NCBI GenBank assembly: GCA_035652315.1
Contig: DASREA010000086.1
Location: 1 to 64,000, forward strand
Origin: CANKHA01 sp035652315
GTDB lineage: Bacteria > Pseudomonadota > Alphaproteobacteria > Rhizobiales > Xanthobacteraceae
DNA length: 64,000 nt
Direction of reading: 5' to 3'
Shown: piece after piece, positions 17,944 through 27,549 of the stretch
How positions within the stretch are numbered: the stretch's first letter is position 1
Layout of the letters: each line of letters opens with the position of its first letter
Translations under genes and position numbers: made by a program
Notes under the pieces: generated by a model
Database searches by the model: none
Seen by the model: only the letters and a program-made list of their open reading frames with translations
Told to the model about the DNA's origin: nothing

Positions 17944-19654
17944 AACACCGCTTCTCGGCCGAGCCGCCCGGATGGGTCACGGCACCGTTGAGCGCCGATC
18001 CGACCTGCTGCGCGTACTTCCATAGATAGCCGGAGGTGAATTGATCCTCGCGCGGCTTCCACTCGCGTTTGCGCTTATCAAATTCTTCGGGCGAGATTTT
18101 GACACTGAGAGTTCCGGCTTCAGCGTCGAGTTCGATGATGTCGCCATCGCGAACGAGCGCGATCGGTCCGCCAACCGCAGCCTCGGGTCCGACATGGCCG
18201 ACGCAAAAGCCGCGCGTCGCGCCGGAAAAGCGCCCGTCGGTGATGAGCGCGACCTTGTTGCCCATGCCCTGCCCGTAGAGCGCGGCCGTGGTGGCCAGCA
18301 TTTCGCGCATCCCGGGGCCGCCGCGCGGGCCTTCGTAGCGAATGACCAGCACGTCGCCTTCGCGATATTTCTTGTGCGTGACCGCCTCGAAACAGGCTTC
18401 CTCGCCGTCGAAGCATCGAGCCGGTCCGGAGAATTTCAATCCCGACATGCCGGCGACTTTGACGATGGCGCCCTCGGGCGCCAGATTGCCTTTCAGGCCG
18501 ACGACGCCGCCGGTGGGGTTCAGTGGCTTGTTTGCCGGATGCACCACGTCCTGATCCGGATTCCATTTCACGTATTTGAGATTTTCGGCCAACGTTCGAC
18601 CGGTCACCGTCAAGCAGTCGCCATGCATATGGCCGTGGTCAAGGAGGGTCTTCATCAAGAGTGGCACGCCGCCTGCCTCGAACATGTCCTTGGCGACATA
18701 GCGGCCGCTGGGTTTGAGATCGGCGATATAGGGCGTGCGCCGCATAACCTCGGCGACATCGAAAAGGTCGAACTTGATCCCGCACTCATGCGCGATGGCC
18801 GGCAGATGCAACGCGGCATTGGTCGAGCCGCCGGAAGCGGCCACGACTGCCGCGGCATTCTCCAGGGCCTTCCGCGTGACGATATCGCGCGGGCGAATAC
18901 CAGCCGCGATCAAACTCATGATCTGCTCGCCGGCGGTCATGCAGAAGGAGTCGCGGATTTCATAGGGTGCCGGCGCGCCTGCGGAATAAGGAAGCGCCAA
19001 GCCGATGGCCTCGGACACCGTGGCCATTGTGTTAGCGGTGAATTGCGCGCCGCAGGCTCCGGCGGAGGGACAAGCGACCTGCTCCAGCGCCTCGAGATCC
19101 GCATCCGACATCGAACCGACCGAGTGCTTGCCGACGGCCTCGAAAACATCCTGCACCGTGACCGGCTTCCCCTTGAAGGAGCCCGGCAAGATCGAGCCGC
19201 CATAGATGAAGATTGAAGGCACGTTAAGGCGGCACATCGCCATCATCATGCCCGGCAGCGACTTGTCGCAGCCGGCAATGCCGACGAGGGCATCATAGGC
19301 GTGGCCGCGCATGGTCAATTCGACGGAGTCGGCGATGACTTCGCGGGACGGCAGGGAGGACTTCATGCCCTCGTGCCCCATGGCGATGCCGTCGGTCACT
19401 GTGATCGTGCAGAATTCGCGCGGCGTGCCGCCGGCGGCCGCGACGCCCTTCTTCACCGCCTGGGCTTGGCGCATCAGCGCGATGTTGCAGGGAGCCGCTT
19501 CGTTCCAGCAGCTTGCGACGCCGACGAAGGGCTGATGGATCTGCGCCCCGGTCAGACCCATGGCATAGTAATAGGACCGATGCGGAGCGCGTTCGGGGCC
19601 TTCGGTAACGTGACGGCTCGGCAGCTTAGCTTTCAGATCGGTCTTTGCGTCCAT
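17930..19654 (-). CDS. ilvD: Dihydroxy-acid dehydratase
   Basis: 574 residues. It catalyses the dehydration step common to valine, leucine and isoleucine synthesis. The Fe-S ligand cysteines are visible at 56 (AAPCNIAL), 129 (AGCDKSLPG) and 201 (GACGAQFTANTM), consistent with a [2Fe-2S] or [4Fe-4S] IlvD. The C-terminal active-site region RFSGATRGFCVGHVGPEA is intact. It is divergent from the chemoreceptor gene across a 314-base gap, and overlaps the Sel1-repeat gene. Confidence 0.97.
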   Translation of the reverse strand: MDAKTDLKAKLPSRHVTEGPERAPHRSYYYAMGLTGAQIHQPFVGVASCWNEAAPCNIALMRQAQAVKKGVAAAGGTPREFCTITVTDGIAMGHEGMKSSLPSREVIADSVELTMRGHAYDALVGIAGCDKSLPGMMMAMCRLNVPSIFIYGGSILPGSFKGKPVTVQDVFEAVGKHSVGSMSDADLEALEQVACPSAGACGAQFTANTMATVSEAIGLALPYSAGAPAPYEIRDSFCMTAGEQIMSLIAAGIRPRDIVTRKALENAAAVVAASGGSTNAALHLPAIAHECGIKFDLFDVAEVMRRTPYIADLKPSGRYVAKDMFEAGGVPLLMKTLLDHGHMHGDCLTVTGRTLAENLKYVKWNPDQDVVHPANKPLNPTGGVVGLKGNLAPEGAIVKVAGMSGLKFSGPARCFDGEEACFEAVTHKKYREGDVLVIRYEGPRGGPGMREMLATTAALYGQGMGNKVALITDGRFSGATRGFCVGHVGPEAAVGGPIALVRDGDIIELDAEAGTLSVKISPEEFDKRKREWKPREDQFTSGYLWKYAQQVGSALNGAVTHPGGSAEKRCYADI

Positions 19655-19968
19655 CAGTTTCCCAGGCCCCCGCCCTCGGCCAAGTCGCCGGCGTCTTCTC
19701 GGAACGCCGCGCCCGCTCGGCGGGGCTCCCGATCTCGTTGAATGGTGTGGCTAAATCGCGGCGCGGCCAACATTCTGCAGGGCAGTCCCTTCAAACTTCT
19801 AAATGGTGTTGCGAAGGAGACACAGGCAGCCCGGAAAGGCCACCGCGCCCTTTAGTTTCTTGAAAGGATTGGCTGGCACCCTCGGATAGGCGGGCTGGTC
19901 TGGTTTCGGGGCCGGCCCCGTTCACGCCGCCGGCTTGCGGCGGCGTCGCCCGGCGCCATTGGGCTCGT
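19655..19968. other. Divergent intergenic region ilvD / chemoreceptor
   Basis: No gene is seen in these 314 bases. Two structured elements stand near the chemoreceptor side: a perfect 14-base palindrome CGGGGCCGGCCCCG at 19907-19920, and a hairpin with an 8-bp stem (ACGCCGCC / GGCGGCGT) at 19924-19946, 23 bases before the ATG. Neither has a T-run. They could shape the 5' leader of the chemoreceptor mRNA or be an operator. No convincing -35/-10 pair was found by eye. Confidence 0.4.
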
Positions 19969-21741
19969 ATGCTCCAGGACATCTTAGACCGCTTCACCCA
20001 AACCAAGGCCAAGGACACCGCCTCGCGGCTTCCCGTCGTCGAAGCGCCGCCCTCCTTGCCTGAGGCAGAGCCGGCAGTACCGGCGCCGCGCCTCGATGAC
20101 ATCCGGGAAACGATTGGTCTCTTGGAAGCCGACCTGGTTGCCATGATCCGTGCGGTGCAGGCCGTCGCCAATTCGGTCCACGACGGCACTACCGCCTCGG
20201 TGAAGGCGCTTGATGCCATCCGCCAGCGCAGCGAGCAGCTCGCCGGCCTTTCCCGCGGCGCCAAGGAGGACGCTTCCCAGCTTGCCGTCGCCACCGAAGA
20301 ATTCGCGGCCTCTTCCAGTGAGATCAGCCGCCAGGTGAACGAAGCCGGGGGGCTGGCCGACGAGGCGCACCGAGTGGCCGGCGACGCCACGCACAGCCTC
20401 GACGGCTTGAAGTCGTCCTCGGGCGAGATCGGCGACGTGGTGAATTTGATCGCCGCCATCGCCAAGCAGACCAACCTGCTGGCCCTCAATGCCAAGATTG
20501 AGGCCGCCCGCGCCGGCCAAGCCGGTCGCGGCTTTGCCGTGGTCGCCGAGGAGGTGAAGGCCCTCTCTGTGCAGACCCAGAAGGCAACGGACGAGATCGC
20601 GCAGAAGATCGCTAAGCTGCAGGATGTCACGGCGAAATCAGTTTCCGCCGTCAAACGCATCACTGAGGTCATGGAATCGATCCGGCCGGTGTTCGACGCG
20701 GTGGCGGACGCGGCGACGCAGCAGACGGCAACCACCAACAATCTTGCAAGCAATGCGGCGCAATCCTCCCGCTTCGTCGCCAACGTTGCCGACGGCGTGA
20801 TCGACATCGAAAAAGCGGCGGCGGAAGCGGCCAGCCGCAGCGGCGCCGTGGACCACGCCAGCCAGAACGTTGTCGAGCTGATGTCTGAATTGAAGACGCG
20901 CTTCGTAATCCTGCTTCGGCAGACGGAAATCGGCGACCGCCGCCGCTATGACCGGCTGCCATGCGACTTAGGCATCACGATTGTGCAGGCCGGCCGCAGC
21001 GTCCACGGCAGGTGCGTCGATTTATCCGACGGCGGCACGCTGATGAAGACAAGCGATGCCGACCGGATCACCGTCGGCGCGACCGCCCAGGCGACGATCG
21101 CCGAAATTGGATCCACCGAGGTGCGTGTCGTCAATCGTTCATCGCGCGGGCTGCATCTGGCCTTTACGCGCCTTGATCCAACTCTGCTTGGCGCGGTGCA
21201 CGCCAAGCTCGAAGCCATCCGCGAGGAAAACAGGGAACCCGTGGAGCGGGCCATCGCCGCGGCGGCGGAGGTTTCGGCGGCGTTTGAGGAAGCGGTTTCG
21301 AGCAAGCAGATTACATTCGAAGATCTGTTCGACAATAATTACATACCGATTGAAGGCACCAATCCGGTGCAATACCGCACCCGCTTCCTCGATCTGATGG
21401 AAAAAATCCTGCCGCCCATCCTCTATCCGCGGACCGAGACGGATTACAGGACAATTCTATGCGTTGCGATCGACCGCAATGGCTATATTCCCGTCCACCG
21501 TCCAGGTCATTCCCAACCGCAGCGGCCGAACGACCCCGAATGGAACGCAGTGAACTGCCGTAACCGCCGCATTTACAACGACCCCAAGCGGCTCGCCGCC
21601 GCACGCAACACGCGGCCTTATTTGATCCAGCAATATAGTCGCGAATACGAGGGGAAAACGCAGCTGCTTCGCCCGATCGCGGCGCCCATTCGCGTGTTCG
21701 GAAAGCATTGGGGCTCGGTGCGCGTTTCCTACGTGAGATAG
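19969..21741 (+). CDS. Soluble methyl-accepting chemotaxis protein with PilZ and C-terminal sensor domain
   Basis: 590 residues and no transmembrane segment. The chemoreceptor signalling domain occupies about 35-305, with the CheA/CheW-contacting hairpin tip around IAAIAKQTNLLALNAKIEAARAGQAGRGFAVVA. A PilZ domain follows (about 322-410), with the cyclic-di-GMP arginine motif R325-xxx-R329 (RRRYDR) and D351-x-S-x-x-G356 (DLSDGG). The last 150 residues (EDLFDNNYIPIEG ... DRNGYIPVH ... NCRNRRIYND ... HWGSVRVSY) resemble the domain found at the end of other alphaproteobacterial soluble receptors. The combination suggests a receptor that couples cyclic-di-GMP to chemotaxis. No che genes are adjacent. 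The start lacks a good ribosome-binding site. Confidence 0.9.
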   Translation: MLQDILDRFTQTKAKDTASRLPVVEAPPSLPEAEPAVPAPRLDDIRETIGLLEADLVAMIRAVQAVANSVHDGTTASVKALDAIRQRSEQLAGLSRGAKEDASQLAVATEEFAASSSEISRQVNEAGGLADEAHRVAGDATHSLDGLKSSSGEIGDVVNLIAAIAKQTNLLALNAKIEAARAGQAGRGFAVVAEEVKALSVQTQKATDEIAQKIAKLQDVTAKSVSAVKRITEVMESIRPVFDAVADAATQQTATTNNLASNAAQSSRFVANVADGVIDIEKAAAEAASRSGAVDHASQNVVELMSELKTRFVILLRQTEIGDRRRYDRLPCDLGITIVQAGRSVHGRCVDLSDGGTLMKTSDADRITVGATAQATIAEIGSTEVRVVNRSSRGLHLAFTRLDPTLLGAVHAKLEAIREENREPVERAIAAAAEVSAAFEEAVSSKQITFEDLFDNNYIPIEGTNPVQYRTRFLDLMEKILPPILYPRTETDYRTILCVAIDRNGYIPVHRPGHSQPQRPNDPEWNAVNCRNRRIYNDPKRLAAARNTRPYLIQQYSREYEGKTQLLRPIAAPIRVFGKHWGSVRVSYVR

Positions 21742-21837
21742 ACCGCAGGAAGCCCCTGCCGAAACGCATCCCCGTTTGCCCGATTGAAAAGATGTAGAAG
21801 GACCGGCCCTGACTCTCCGGTACTTTGAATCACTGCA

Positions 21838-22413
21838 ATGCCGAAGCCTCCTTTAATTCGCCGCGCTTTCTTTGATCGCAGCGTCCACAAAGTGGCGCCC
21901 GATCTCATTGGCGCGACCTTGCTGGTCGATGGCGCCGGCGGGGCCATAGTCGAGGTCGAGGCCTATCACCACACCGACCCGGCGGCGCATTCCTACGGCG
22001 GACGCACCGAGCGCAACGCGGTGATGTTCGGCCCGCCCGGCTTCGCCTATGTCTACCGCTCCTATGGCATCCACTGGTGTCTCAACTTCGTGTGCGAGGA
22101 AGAAGGCAGCGCCAGCGCCGTGCTCATCCGCGCGCTGGAGCCGACGCAAGGCATCGCCGTGATGCGACGGCGCCGTGATGTTGCCGATGAGCGCCGGCTC
22201 TGCTCCGGTCCGGGAAAACTCGGCGAAGCCTTAGGAATCACCCGCGCGCGGCATAATGGCTTGCCGCTGGACAAGCCGCCGTTCGAGTTGCGCGCGCGAA
22301 CCGGTGACGTCGAGATCGTGACGGGCCGGCGCATCGGCATCACCAAGGCGGCGGACATGCCCTGGCGCTACGGGCTCAAGGGCTCGCGATTTCTCAGCAA
22401 GCCGTTCAGATAA
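21838..22413 (+). CDS. DNA-3-methyladenine glycosylase (AAG/MPG family)
   Basis: 191 residues. AAG enzymes excise alkylated purines and hypoxanthine. Typical blocks are LIGATLL, the catalytic region VEVEAYHHTDPAAHSYGGRTERNAVMF with its conserved Glu, the intercalating loop YVYRSYGIHWCLNFVC, and LCSGPGKLGEALGI. The gene converges with valS (eight bases between). It forms a loose base-excision theme with the AP endonuclease gene at 16348, but the two are not in one operon. Confidence 0.94.
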   Translation: MPKPPLIRRAFFDRSVHKVAPDLIGATLLVDGAGGAIVEVEAYHHTDPAAHSYGGRTERNAVMFGPPGFAYVYRSYGIHWCLNFVCEEEGSASAVLIRALEPTQGIAVMRRRRDVADERRLCSGPGKLGEALGITRARHNGLPLDKPPFELRARTGDVEIVTGRRIGITKAADMPWRYGLKGSRFLSKPFR

Positions 22414-22421
22414 TCCAACGG

Positions 22422-25214
22422 CTACGCCGCTCCCTTCAGCCGCTCCAGCGCCTCGAGGATCTTGGCGCGGCGGCCTTCCGCCTCGCCGCGCTTCTCCCGC
22501 TCACCCTCGACCACATCCTCCGGCGCGCGCGCGATGAAATCGACATTCGCCAGCTTGGCATTGACGCGGGCGATGTCCGCCTCGACCTTGGCCATTTCCT
22601 TTTCCAGGCGTTTACGCTCGGCGTCGAGGTCGATCACGCCCTTGAGCGGCAACGCCGCCACTTCGCCGCGCACGACAAGCTGCACCGAGCCGGCGGGTGC
22701 CGCGTCGGCGAAGCCGATCGCGGAAAGCCGCGCCAGGCGCTTGATGAATTCCGCCCAGCGCTGGCCCCGTGCCTTCGTGTCGGCGGAGGCACCGGCGAGT
22801 AGCAGCGGAATTTGCGTGGCCGGCGGCACATTCATTTCCGCGCGCACGGAACGGATGGCAGTGACAAGGTCGATCACCCAACCGATCTCGGCTTCGGCGG
22901 CGGCATCTTCCAGCCCGTCGTGCTGCGGCCAAGCCTCGATCAGCAGCAGATGGTGGCGCGGCGCTCGCTGCTCGGCGGTGACGCGCCACAGCTCTTCGGT
23001 GACGAACGGCATGAAGGGATGCAGCAGCTTGAGGATCTCATCCAGCGCCCAGGCTGCGGTGGCCCGCGTCTCCTCCTTGGCGGCGCCGTCGGGGCCGGTT
23101 AACACCGGCTTCGACAGTTCCAGATACCAGTCGCAGAACACGTTCCAGACGAAGCGATAGACCGCCGCCGCAGCGTCGTTAAAGCGATAGCCATCGAGCG
23201 CGGCGGTCACCTCGCGCCCGGCCTTTGCCGTCTCGTGAATGATCCAGCGATTGAGCGTCTCTTTGGCCGCGCGCGGGTCGAACTCGGCGTCGCGCGCGCA
23301 GCCGTTCATCTCGGCGAAGCGGGCGGCGTTCCACAGCTTGGTCGCGAAATTGCGGTAACCCTCGACCAGCTTGGCCGAGAGTTTGACGTCGCGGCGCGCC
23401 TGCGAGGTCATGGCGGCCAGCGTAAAGCGAAGTGCGTCGGCGCCGTATTCCTCGATCAGCTCCAGCGGATCGATAGTATTGCCCTTGGACTTCGACATTT
23501 TCTGCCCGCGCTCGTCGCTGACGAGGCCGTGCAGGTAGACCGTACGGAACGGAACGTCGGGCATGAAATGCAACGCCATCATCATCATCCGCGCCACCCA
23601 GAAAAAGATGATGTCGAAGCCGGTGACGAGCACGCTGGTCGGGTAATAGCGCTTCAGCTCCGGCGTATCGTCGGGCCAGCCCAGCGTCGAGAACGGCCAC
23701 AGCGCCGAGGAGAACCAGGTATCGAGCACGTCCTCGTCGCGGGTGAGATAGCCGTTGAGGAATTGCGCGCGCCGTTGCGGATCGGCGGCAATGTCGTGGC
23801 CGTCCTGGACGGTGATCTCCTCGATATCCGTGTAATGCGCCAGCGCCTCGGCAACGACCTCGTCCTCGTTCTCGGCGACGAAAATCTTGCCGTCCGGTCC
23901 ATACCAGGCGGGAATCTGATGCCCCCACCAGAGCTGACGCGAAATGCACCACGGCTGGATATTTTCCATCCATTCAAAAAAGGTTCTTTCCCAATTCTTC
24001 GGCACGAAGACGGTGCCGCCTTGGCGAACGGCTTCGATCGCGGGCTGCGCCAAAGTCTTGGCGTCGACGTACCATTGGTCGGTGAGAAAGGGCTCGATGA
24101 CCGCGCCGGATCGGTCACCATGCGGCACCGTGTGCTTGTAGGGCTCAATCTTGTCGACCAGGCCGAGCGCATCCAGCCGCTCGACGATCTTCTTGCGCGC
24201 CGCGAAGCGATCCATGCCGTGCATGGCAAGCGTTGCATCAAGTTCGTCCGACGGTTTGAGCCCCGCCATGAACGCAGGATTGCCGGCGAGGTCGAGCTTG
24301 GCTTCCGCCGTCAGCACGCTGATCAGAGGCAACCCATGGCGGCGCCCCACGTCGAAGTCATTGAAGTCATGCGCCGGCGTGATTTTCACTGCGCCGGTGC
24401 CTTTTTCCGGATCGGCGTAGTCGTCGGCGATGATCGGGATGCGGCGGCCGACCAGCGGCAGCACAGCCGTTTTGCCAATCAGATGCTTGAGCCGGTCGTT
24501 CTCCGGATGGACGGCGACGGCAACATCCCCAAGCATTGTCTCAGGCCGGGTTGTGGCAACGATTATATAATTGTTTTCAATGCCTTCTATAGGATATTTC
24601 AAGTGCCATAAATGGCCACTTATTTCGATCTGCTCAACCTCTAGATCAGATATGCCGGTGAGCAATTTGGGGTCCCAATTGACCAGCCGCTTGTCGCGGT
24701 AGATCAGCCCCTCGCGATAAAGCTCGACGAAAACCTTGATCACCGCACGCGAGAGTCCCGCGTCCATGGTGAAGCGTTCGCGCGACCAGTCGCAGGAGGC
24801 GCCGAGCCGCTTGAGCTGACGGATGATGGTGCCGCCCGACTCCTCTTTCCATTCCCAAACGCGCCTGACAAAAGCCTCGCGCCCCATGGCGCGGCGACCG
24901 GGCTCTTGCCGTTCGATGAGCTGACGCTCCACCACCATCTGCGTCGCGATGCCGGCATGATCGGTGCCCGGCTGCCAGAGCACGTCCTTGCCGCGCATGC
25001 GCTGATAACGCACGAGAATGTCCTGCAATGTATTATCGAGGGCATGGCCCACATGCAGCGAGCCAGTGACATTCGGTGGCGGAATGACGATGCAGTAGGG
25101 CTCGGCATGGCGGCGCTCAGGACGCCCGGCGCGGAACGCACCGGAGGCTTCCCAAACGGCATAAATGCGGCCCTCGACATCGGAGGGCTGAAAAGTCTTC
25201 TCGATCATCGGCAT
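22422..25214 (-). CDS. valS: Valyl-tRNA synthetase
   Basis: 930 residues, full length class I enzyme. HIGH is HVGH (54-57, in NVTGSLHVGHALDN) and KMSKS is intact (QKMSKSKGNTIDP). The CP1 editing domain lies in between, and a C-terminal coiled coil (KRLEKEMAKVEADIARVNAKL) ends the protein. A stretch near bases 24550-24660, which encodes part of the editing domain (YPIEGIENNYIIVATTRP), is markedly AT-rich and uses ATA, CCT and AAT codons that are rare in the rest of the gene. The popZ-type gene lies 87 bases upstream. Confidence 0.97.
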   Translation of the reverse strand: MPMIEKTFQPSDVEGRIYAVWEASGAFRAGRPERRHAEPYCIVIPPPNVTGSLHVGHALDNTLQDILVRYQRMRGKDVLWQPGTDHAGIATQMVVERQLIERQEPGRRAMGREAFVRRVWEWKEESGGTIIRQLKRLGASCDWSRERFTMDAGLSRAVIKVFVELYREGLIYRDKRLVNWDPKLLTGISDLEVEQIEISGHLWHLKYPIEGIENNYIIVATTRPETMLGDVAVAVHPENDRLKHLIGKTAVLPLVGRRIPIIADDYADPEKGTGAVKITPAHDFNDFDVGRRHGLPLISVLTAEAKLDLAGNPAFMAGLKPSDELDATLAMHGMDRFAARKKIVERLDALGLVDKIEPYKHTVPHGDRSGAVIEPFLTDQWYVDAKTLAQPAIEAVRQGGTVFVPKNWERTFFEWMENIQPWCISRQLWWGHQIPAWYGPDGKIFVAENEDEVVAEALAHYTDIEEITVQDGHDIAADPQRRAQFLNGYLTRDEDVLDTWFSSALWPFSTLGWPDDTPELKRYYPTSVLVTGFDIIFFWVARMMMMALHFMPDVPFRTVYLHGLVSDERGQKMSKSKGNTIDPLELIEEYGADALRFTLAAMTSQARRDVKLSAKLVEGYRNFATKLWNAARFAEMNGCARDAEFDPRAAKETLNRWIIHETAKAGREVTAALDGYRFNDAAAAVYRFVWNVFCDWYLELSKPVLTGPDGAAKEETRATAAWALDEILKLLHPFMPFVTEELWRVTAEQRAPRHHLLLIEAWPQHDGLEDAAAEAEIGWVIDLVTAIRSVRAEMNVPPATQIPLLLAGASADTKARGQRWAEFIKRLARLSAIGFADAAPAGSVQLVVRGEVAALPLKGVIDLDAERKRLEKEMAKVEADIARVNAKLANVDFIARAPEDVVEGEREKRGEAEGRRAKILEALERLKGAA

Positions 25215-25301
25215 ATCACTTGGGGATCGGCTGAGGCGGTAGAAAGCCCGGCAGGCCCCGGGAAGTCAACGCCAGGCTGATTCCAGCGAGGCGAGCGCAG
25301 C

Positions 25302-25967
25302 CTAACCGCGGCCGCGCGAAACGCGCTCGATTTCGGCCCTGACCACGCGCTCGACAAGGCCCGGCAGATTGTCGTCAAGCCACGCCTTGAGCATCGGCCG
25401 CATCATTTCCTTAACCAGATCCTCAAGCGTGCGGGCATTCTGCGCCAGCACGGTATGCGCCAGGCTATTGAACGCGGAATCGACCGCGGCCCGCGTCGAT
25501 GAGGAAATCAGGGGGAGCTCCGCGGAGGTCATCATGGTTTGTTGCTGCTCGCCGGCGTCCGCGACGCCTTCCGATAGCTGCTGCTGTTCGTCGGCTTCCG
25601 TGAAAAACACGTCCGCGTGGCTTTCGACAGTGCGGAAGACCGGTGGCTCACTGGACGCCGCCATCGATTCCGTCAACTCCAGCACGTCGGTCTTGTTGGA
25701 CATCTTGCCATTGGGTTTGCTCGGCGGTGCGTCGAGCCCCGCGAGCATAGAGTCGATGTCGTCCTGATTCATCGGGCCGGGTGCCGGAGGCGACGGTGAA
25801 GCGGGAGCGGGTGCCGGCCTGGATGGCACAGCGGCCGACGCCGAGGCCGCGGCCGGCTTTGGTGGCTCCGCCGGCTTGGGTTTACCTTCGTCGTCGGCGA
25901 TAATCCGGCGAATGGAGGCCAGAATCTCCTCCATCGAGGGCTCCTGAGCCTTCGCAGCCTGGGTCAT
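25302..25967 (-). CDS. popZ: PopZ-family (DUF2497) polar organizing protein
   Basis: 221 residues. The N-terminal helix EPSMEEILASIRRIIADDEG (about 9-28) is the hallmark of PopZ/DUF2497. A Pro/Ala-rich disordered spacer (about 29-75) follows, and the C-terminal helical oligomerisation region ends in MRPMLKAWLDDNLPGLVERVVRAEIERV. In Caulobacter PopZ builds a polar matrix that holds the ParB-parS centromere. The start was set at MTQAAKAQ, because codons upstream look non-coding. The position next to valS matches Caulobacter. The parS-like site near scpB in the same window fits a segregation theme. Confidence 0.88.
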   Translation of the reverse strand: MTQAAKAQEPSMEEILASIRRIIADDEGKPKPAEPPKPAAASASAAVPSRPAPAPASPSPPAPGPMNQDDIDSMLAGLDAPPSKPNGKMSNKTDVLELTESMAASSEPPVFRTVESHADVFFTEADEQQQLSEGVADAGEQQQTMMTSAELPLISSSTRAAVDSAFNSLAHTVLAQNARTLEDLVKEMMRPMLKAWLDDNLPGLVERVVRAEIERVSRGRG

Positions 25968-25994
25968 GAGCAAGTCCCCGTTGCGCCCAATGGC

Positions 25995-26015
25995 TCGCCG
26001 GGCACGCCCCGGCGA
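25995..26015 (-). other. Stem-loop between the tolC-type gene and popZ
   Basis: An 8-bp perfect stem (TCGCCGGG / CCCGGCGA) with a five-base loop stands between two minus-strand genes. It is not followed by a T-run in either direction, so it is not a clear intrinsic terminator. It might slow 3' decay of the tolC transcript or affect popZ translation. Confidence 0.35.
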
Positions 26016-26139
26016 ATCGCTTGTCCGGCTTAGATTATCCGCATCGGCAGGCCCGATGCGAGCGCGGCGTGAATGGATGCCGCCGCATTTGTTCGCCTGT
26101 GGAAATGGCGGAGCCCTGCTGCGAGATTGCCGTTTGGCG

Positions 26140-27549
26140 CTATTTTCCGTCGGGCGTGCGCATCCCGGCCCAGCTGTCGCGCACCTGATAGTAATGCACG
26201 CGCGGGTCATAGATCGGAGTGGGAAGCCCAAGGATTTCAGGCGAGAGCCGCCCGACGGCGCTGAGCAGATTATAGGAGGCGACAACGCGGTCGTGCTGCG
26301 CCGTGACCAACGAGACGCGCGCATTCACCAACGCCTGCTGCGCGTTGAGAACGTCAAGCGTCGTACGCTGGCCCACCCGCGCCTCTTCGCGCACGCCATT
26401 GAGCGCCGTCTCGCTGGAGCGAACCTGCGCCTGCGCCGATTCGATTTGCGCCTTGGTGGCCTGAACCTGACCCCAAGCCTGCACGATGGCCTGGCGGATT
26501 TGATCGCGGGTTTGCTCCAGCACCAGCCGTTGCTGCGTCAGCGTCTCTTTCGACTGGCGGATCAGCGAATATTCGCTGCCGCCCTGATAAATCGGCATCG
26601 TAAAGGTGGCGGTGCCGGAATATTGCGTCTGCTCGATCGTGGACAGCGATGAGTTCCAGGTTTTCTGAGCGGTGCCCGATACGACGATGGTGGGATAAAG
26701 TGCGCCTTCATTTATTTTCAATTGCAGATAAGCCACGTCGATTCCGTACATGGCGGCGGTGACGTTGGGATTTTCCTGCAAGCCCTCGTCAACGGCCAGC
26801 CCGAGTGTGCGTGGGGCAAAGCGGTCGACCGGCGATCCGGGGCTGAGCTTGCCGGGATCCTGGCCGATGACGCGGCGATAATTGGATCGCGTCGTATTCA
26901 GATTGGATTCGGCGGTGAGCAGCTGGAATCGGCCGGCGGCGAGTTGCGCTTCGGCCTGCGCCACGTCCGTACGCGTCACCTCGCCCGCGTTAAACCGGTC
27001 CTGCGTTTGCTTTAGCGTTTCGGTCAGAACGTTGACGTTGCTCCGCTGCACTTCGACGATCGCGGAATCGCGCAGCATGTCCATGTAGACGGTGGCGGCG
27101 TTGAGCAGGATGGTCTGCTCCAGCACGCGCAGCCCCTCACGCGCCGACGAGATCTGGGATTCGGCTGCGCGCACCTTATTGCCGGTTTGGAATCCGTTGA
27201 AAAGAGTCTGCGACGCGGTGGCGCTCAAGGAGTAGGGGTAAATCAGGCCCTTCGACTCGCTGATCGTATGCGTGGTGCTGGAAAGTGATTTTTGTTGCAG
27301 CTCTTCGACTTCCGCGCTCGCGCTTACGCTCAATTTCGGACGGTAGCCAGACAGCGCTTGCGGCACGCCCTCATCGGTGGCGCGAACCTGGGCGCGCTGG
27401 GCGTTGAGCTGCGGGTTGTTCTGATAGGCCTGGACAAGGGCTTCGTGGATGCTTTCGGCGGAGGCGCAATCGCCGGCGCAGAGGACGGCAAGATAGGCTG
27501 CCGCCGCAGCGGCGTTTAAACCAACCCCCCTGCCCCAGTGCCCCCTCAT
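26140..27549 (-). CDS. tolC: TolC family outer membrane efflux protein
   Basis: 469 residues from the ATG at 27549. A signal peptide (about 1-30, LNAAAAAAYLAVLCAGDCASA) precedes the two OEP repeats, which start SIHEALVQAYQNNPQLNAQRAQVRA and DVAYLQLKINEGALYPTI. The helix block TRTDVAQAEAQLA and its second-repeat counterpart RTTLDVLNAQQALVNARV are classical TolC sequences. It forms the trimeric channel-tunnel used by RND, ABC and MFS exporters. The longer frame upstream lacks a signal peptide and was rejected. It is downstream of the Pcm-type gene on the same strand, as in other Rhizobiales. Confidence 0.94.
   Translation of the reverse strand: MRGHWGRGVGLNAAAAAAYLAVLCAGDCASAESIHEALVQAYQNNPQLNAQRAQVRATDEGVPQALSGYRPKLSVSASAEVEELQQKSLSSTTHTISESKGLIYPYSLSATASQTLFNGFQTGNKVRAAESQISSAREGLRVLEQTILLNAATVYMDMLRDSAIVEVQRSNVNVLTETLKQTQDRFNAGEVTRTDVAQAEAQLAAGRFQLLTAESNLNTTRSNYRRVIGQDPGKLSPGSPVDRFAPRTLGLAVDEGLQENPNVTAAMYGIDVAYLQLKINEGALYPTIVVSGTAQKTWNSSLSTIEQTQYSGTATFTMPIYQGGSEYSLIRQSKETLTQQRLVLEQTRDQIRQAIVQAWGQVQATKAQIESAQAQVRSSETALNGVREEARVGQRTTLDVLNAQQALVNARVSLVTAQHDRVVASYNLLSAVGRLSPEILGLPTPIYDPRVHYYQVRDSWAGMRTPDGK

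Noticed and set aside
23235..24611. Open frame of 458 codons on the plus strand within valS
   Set aside because: Antisense to an intact ValRS; no independent start signal and no protein-like pattern.
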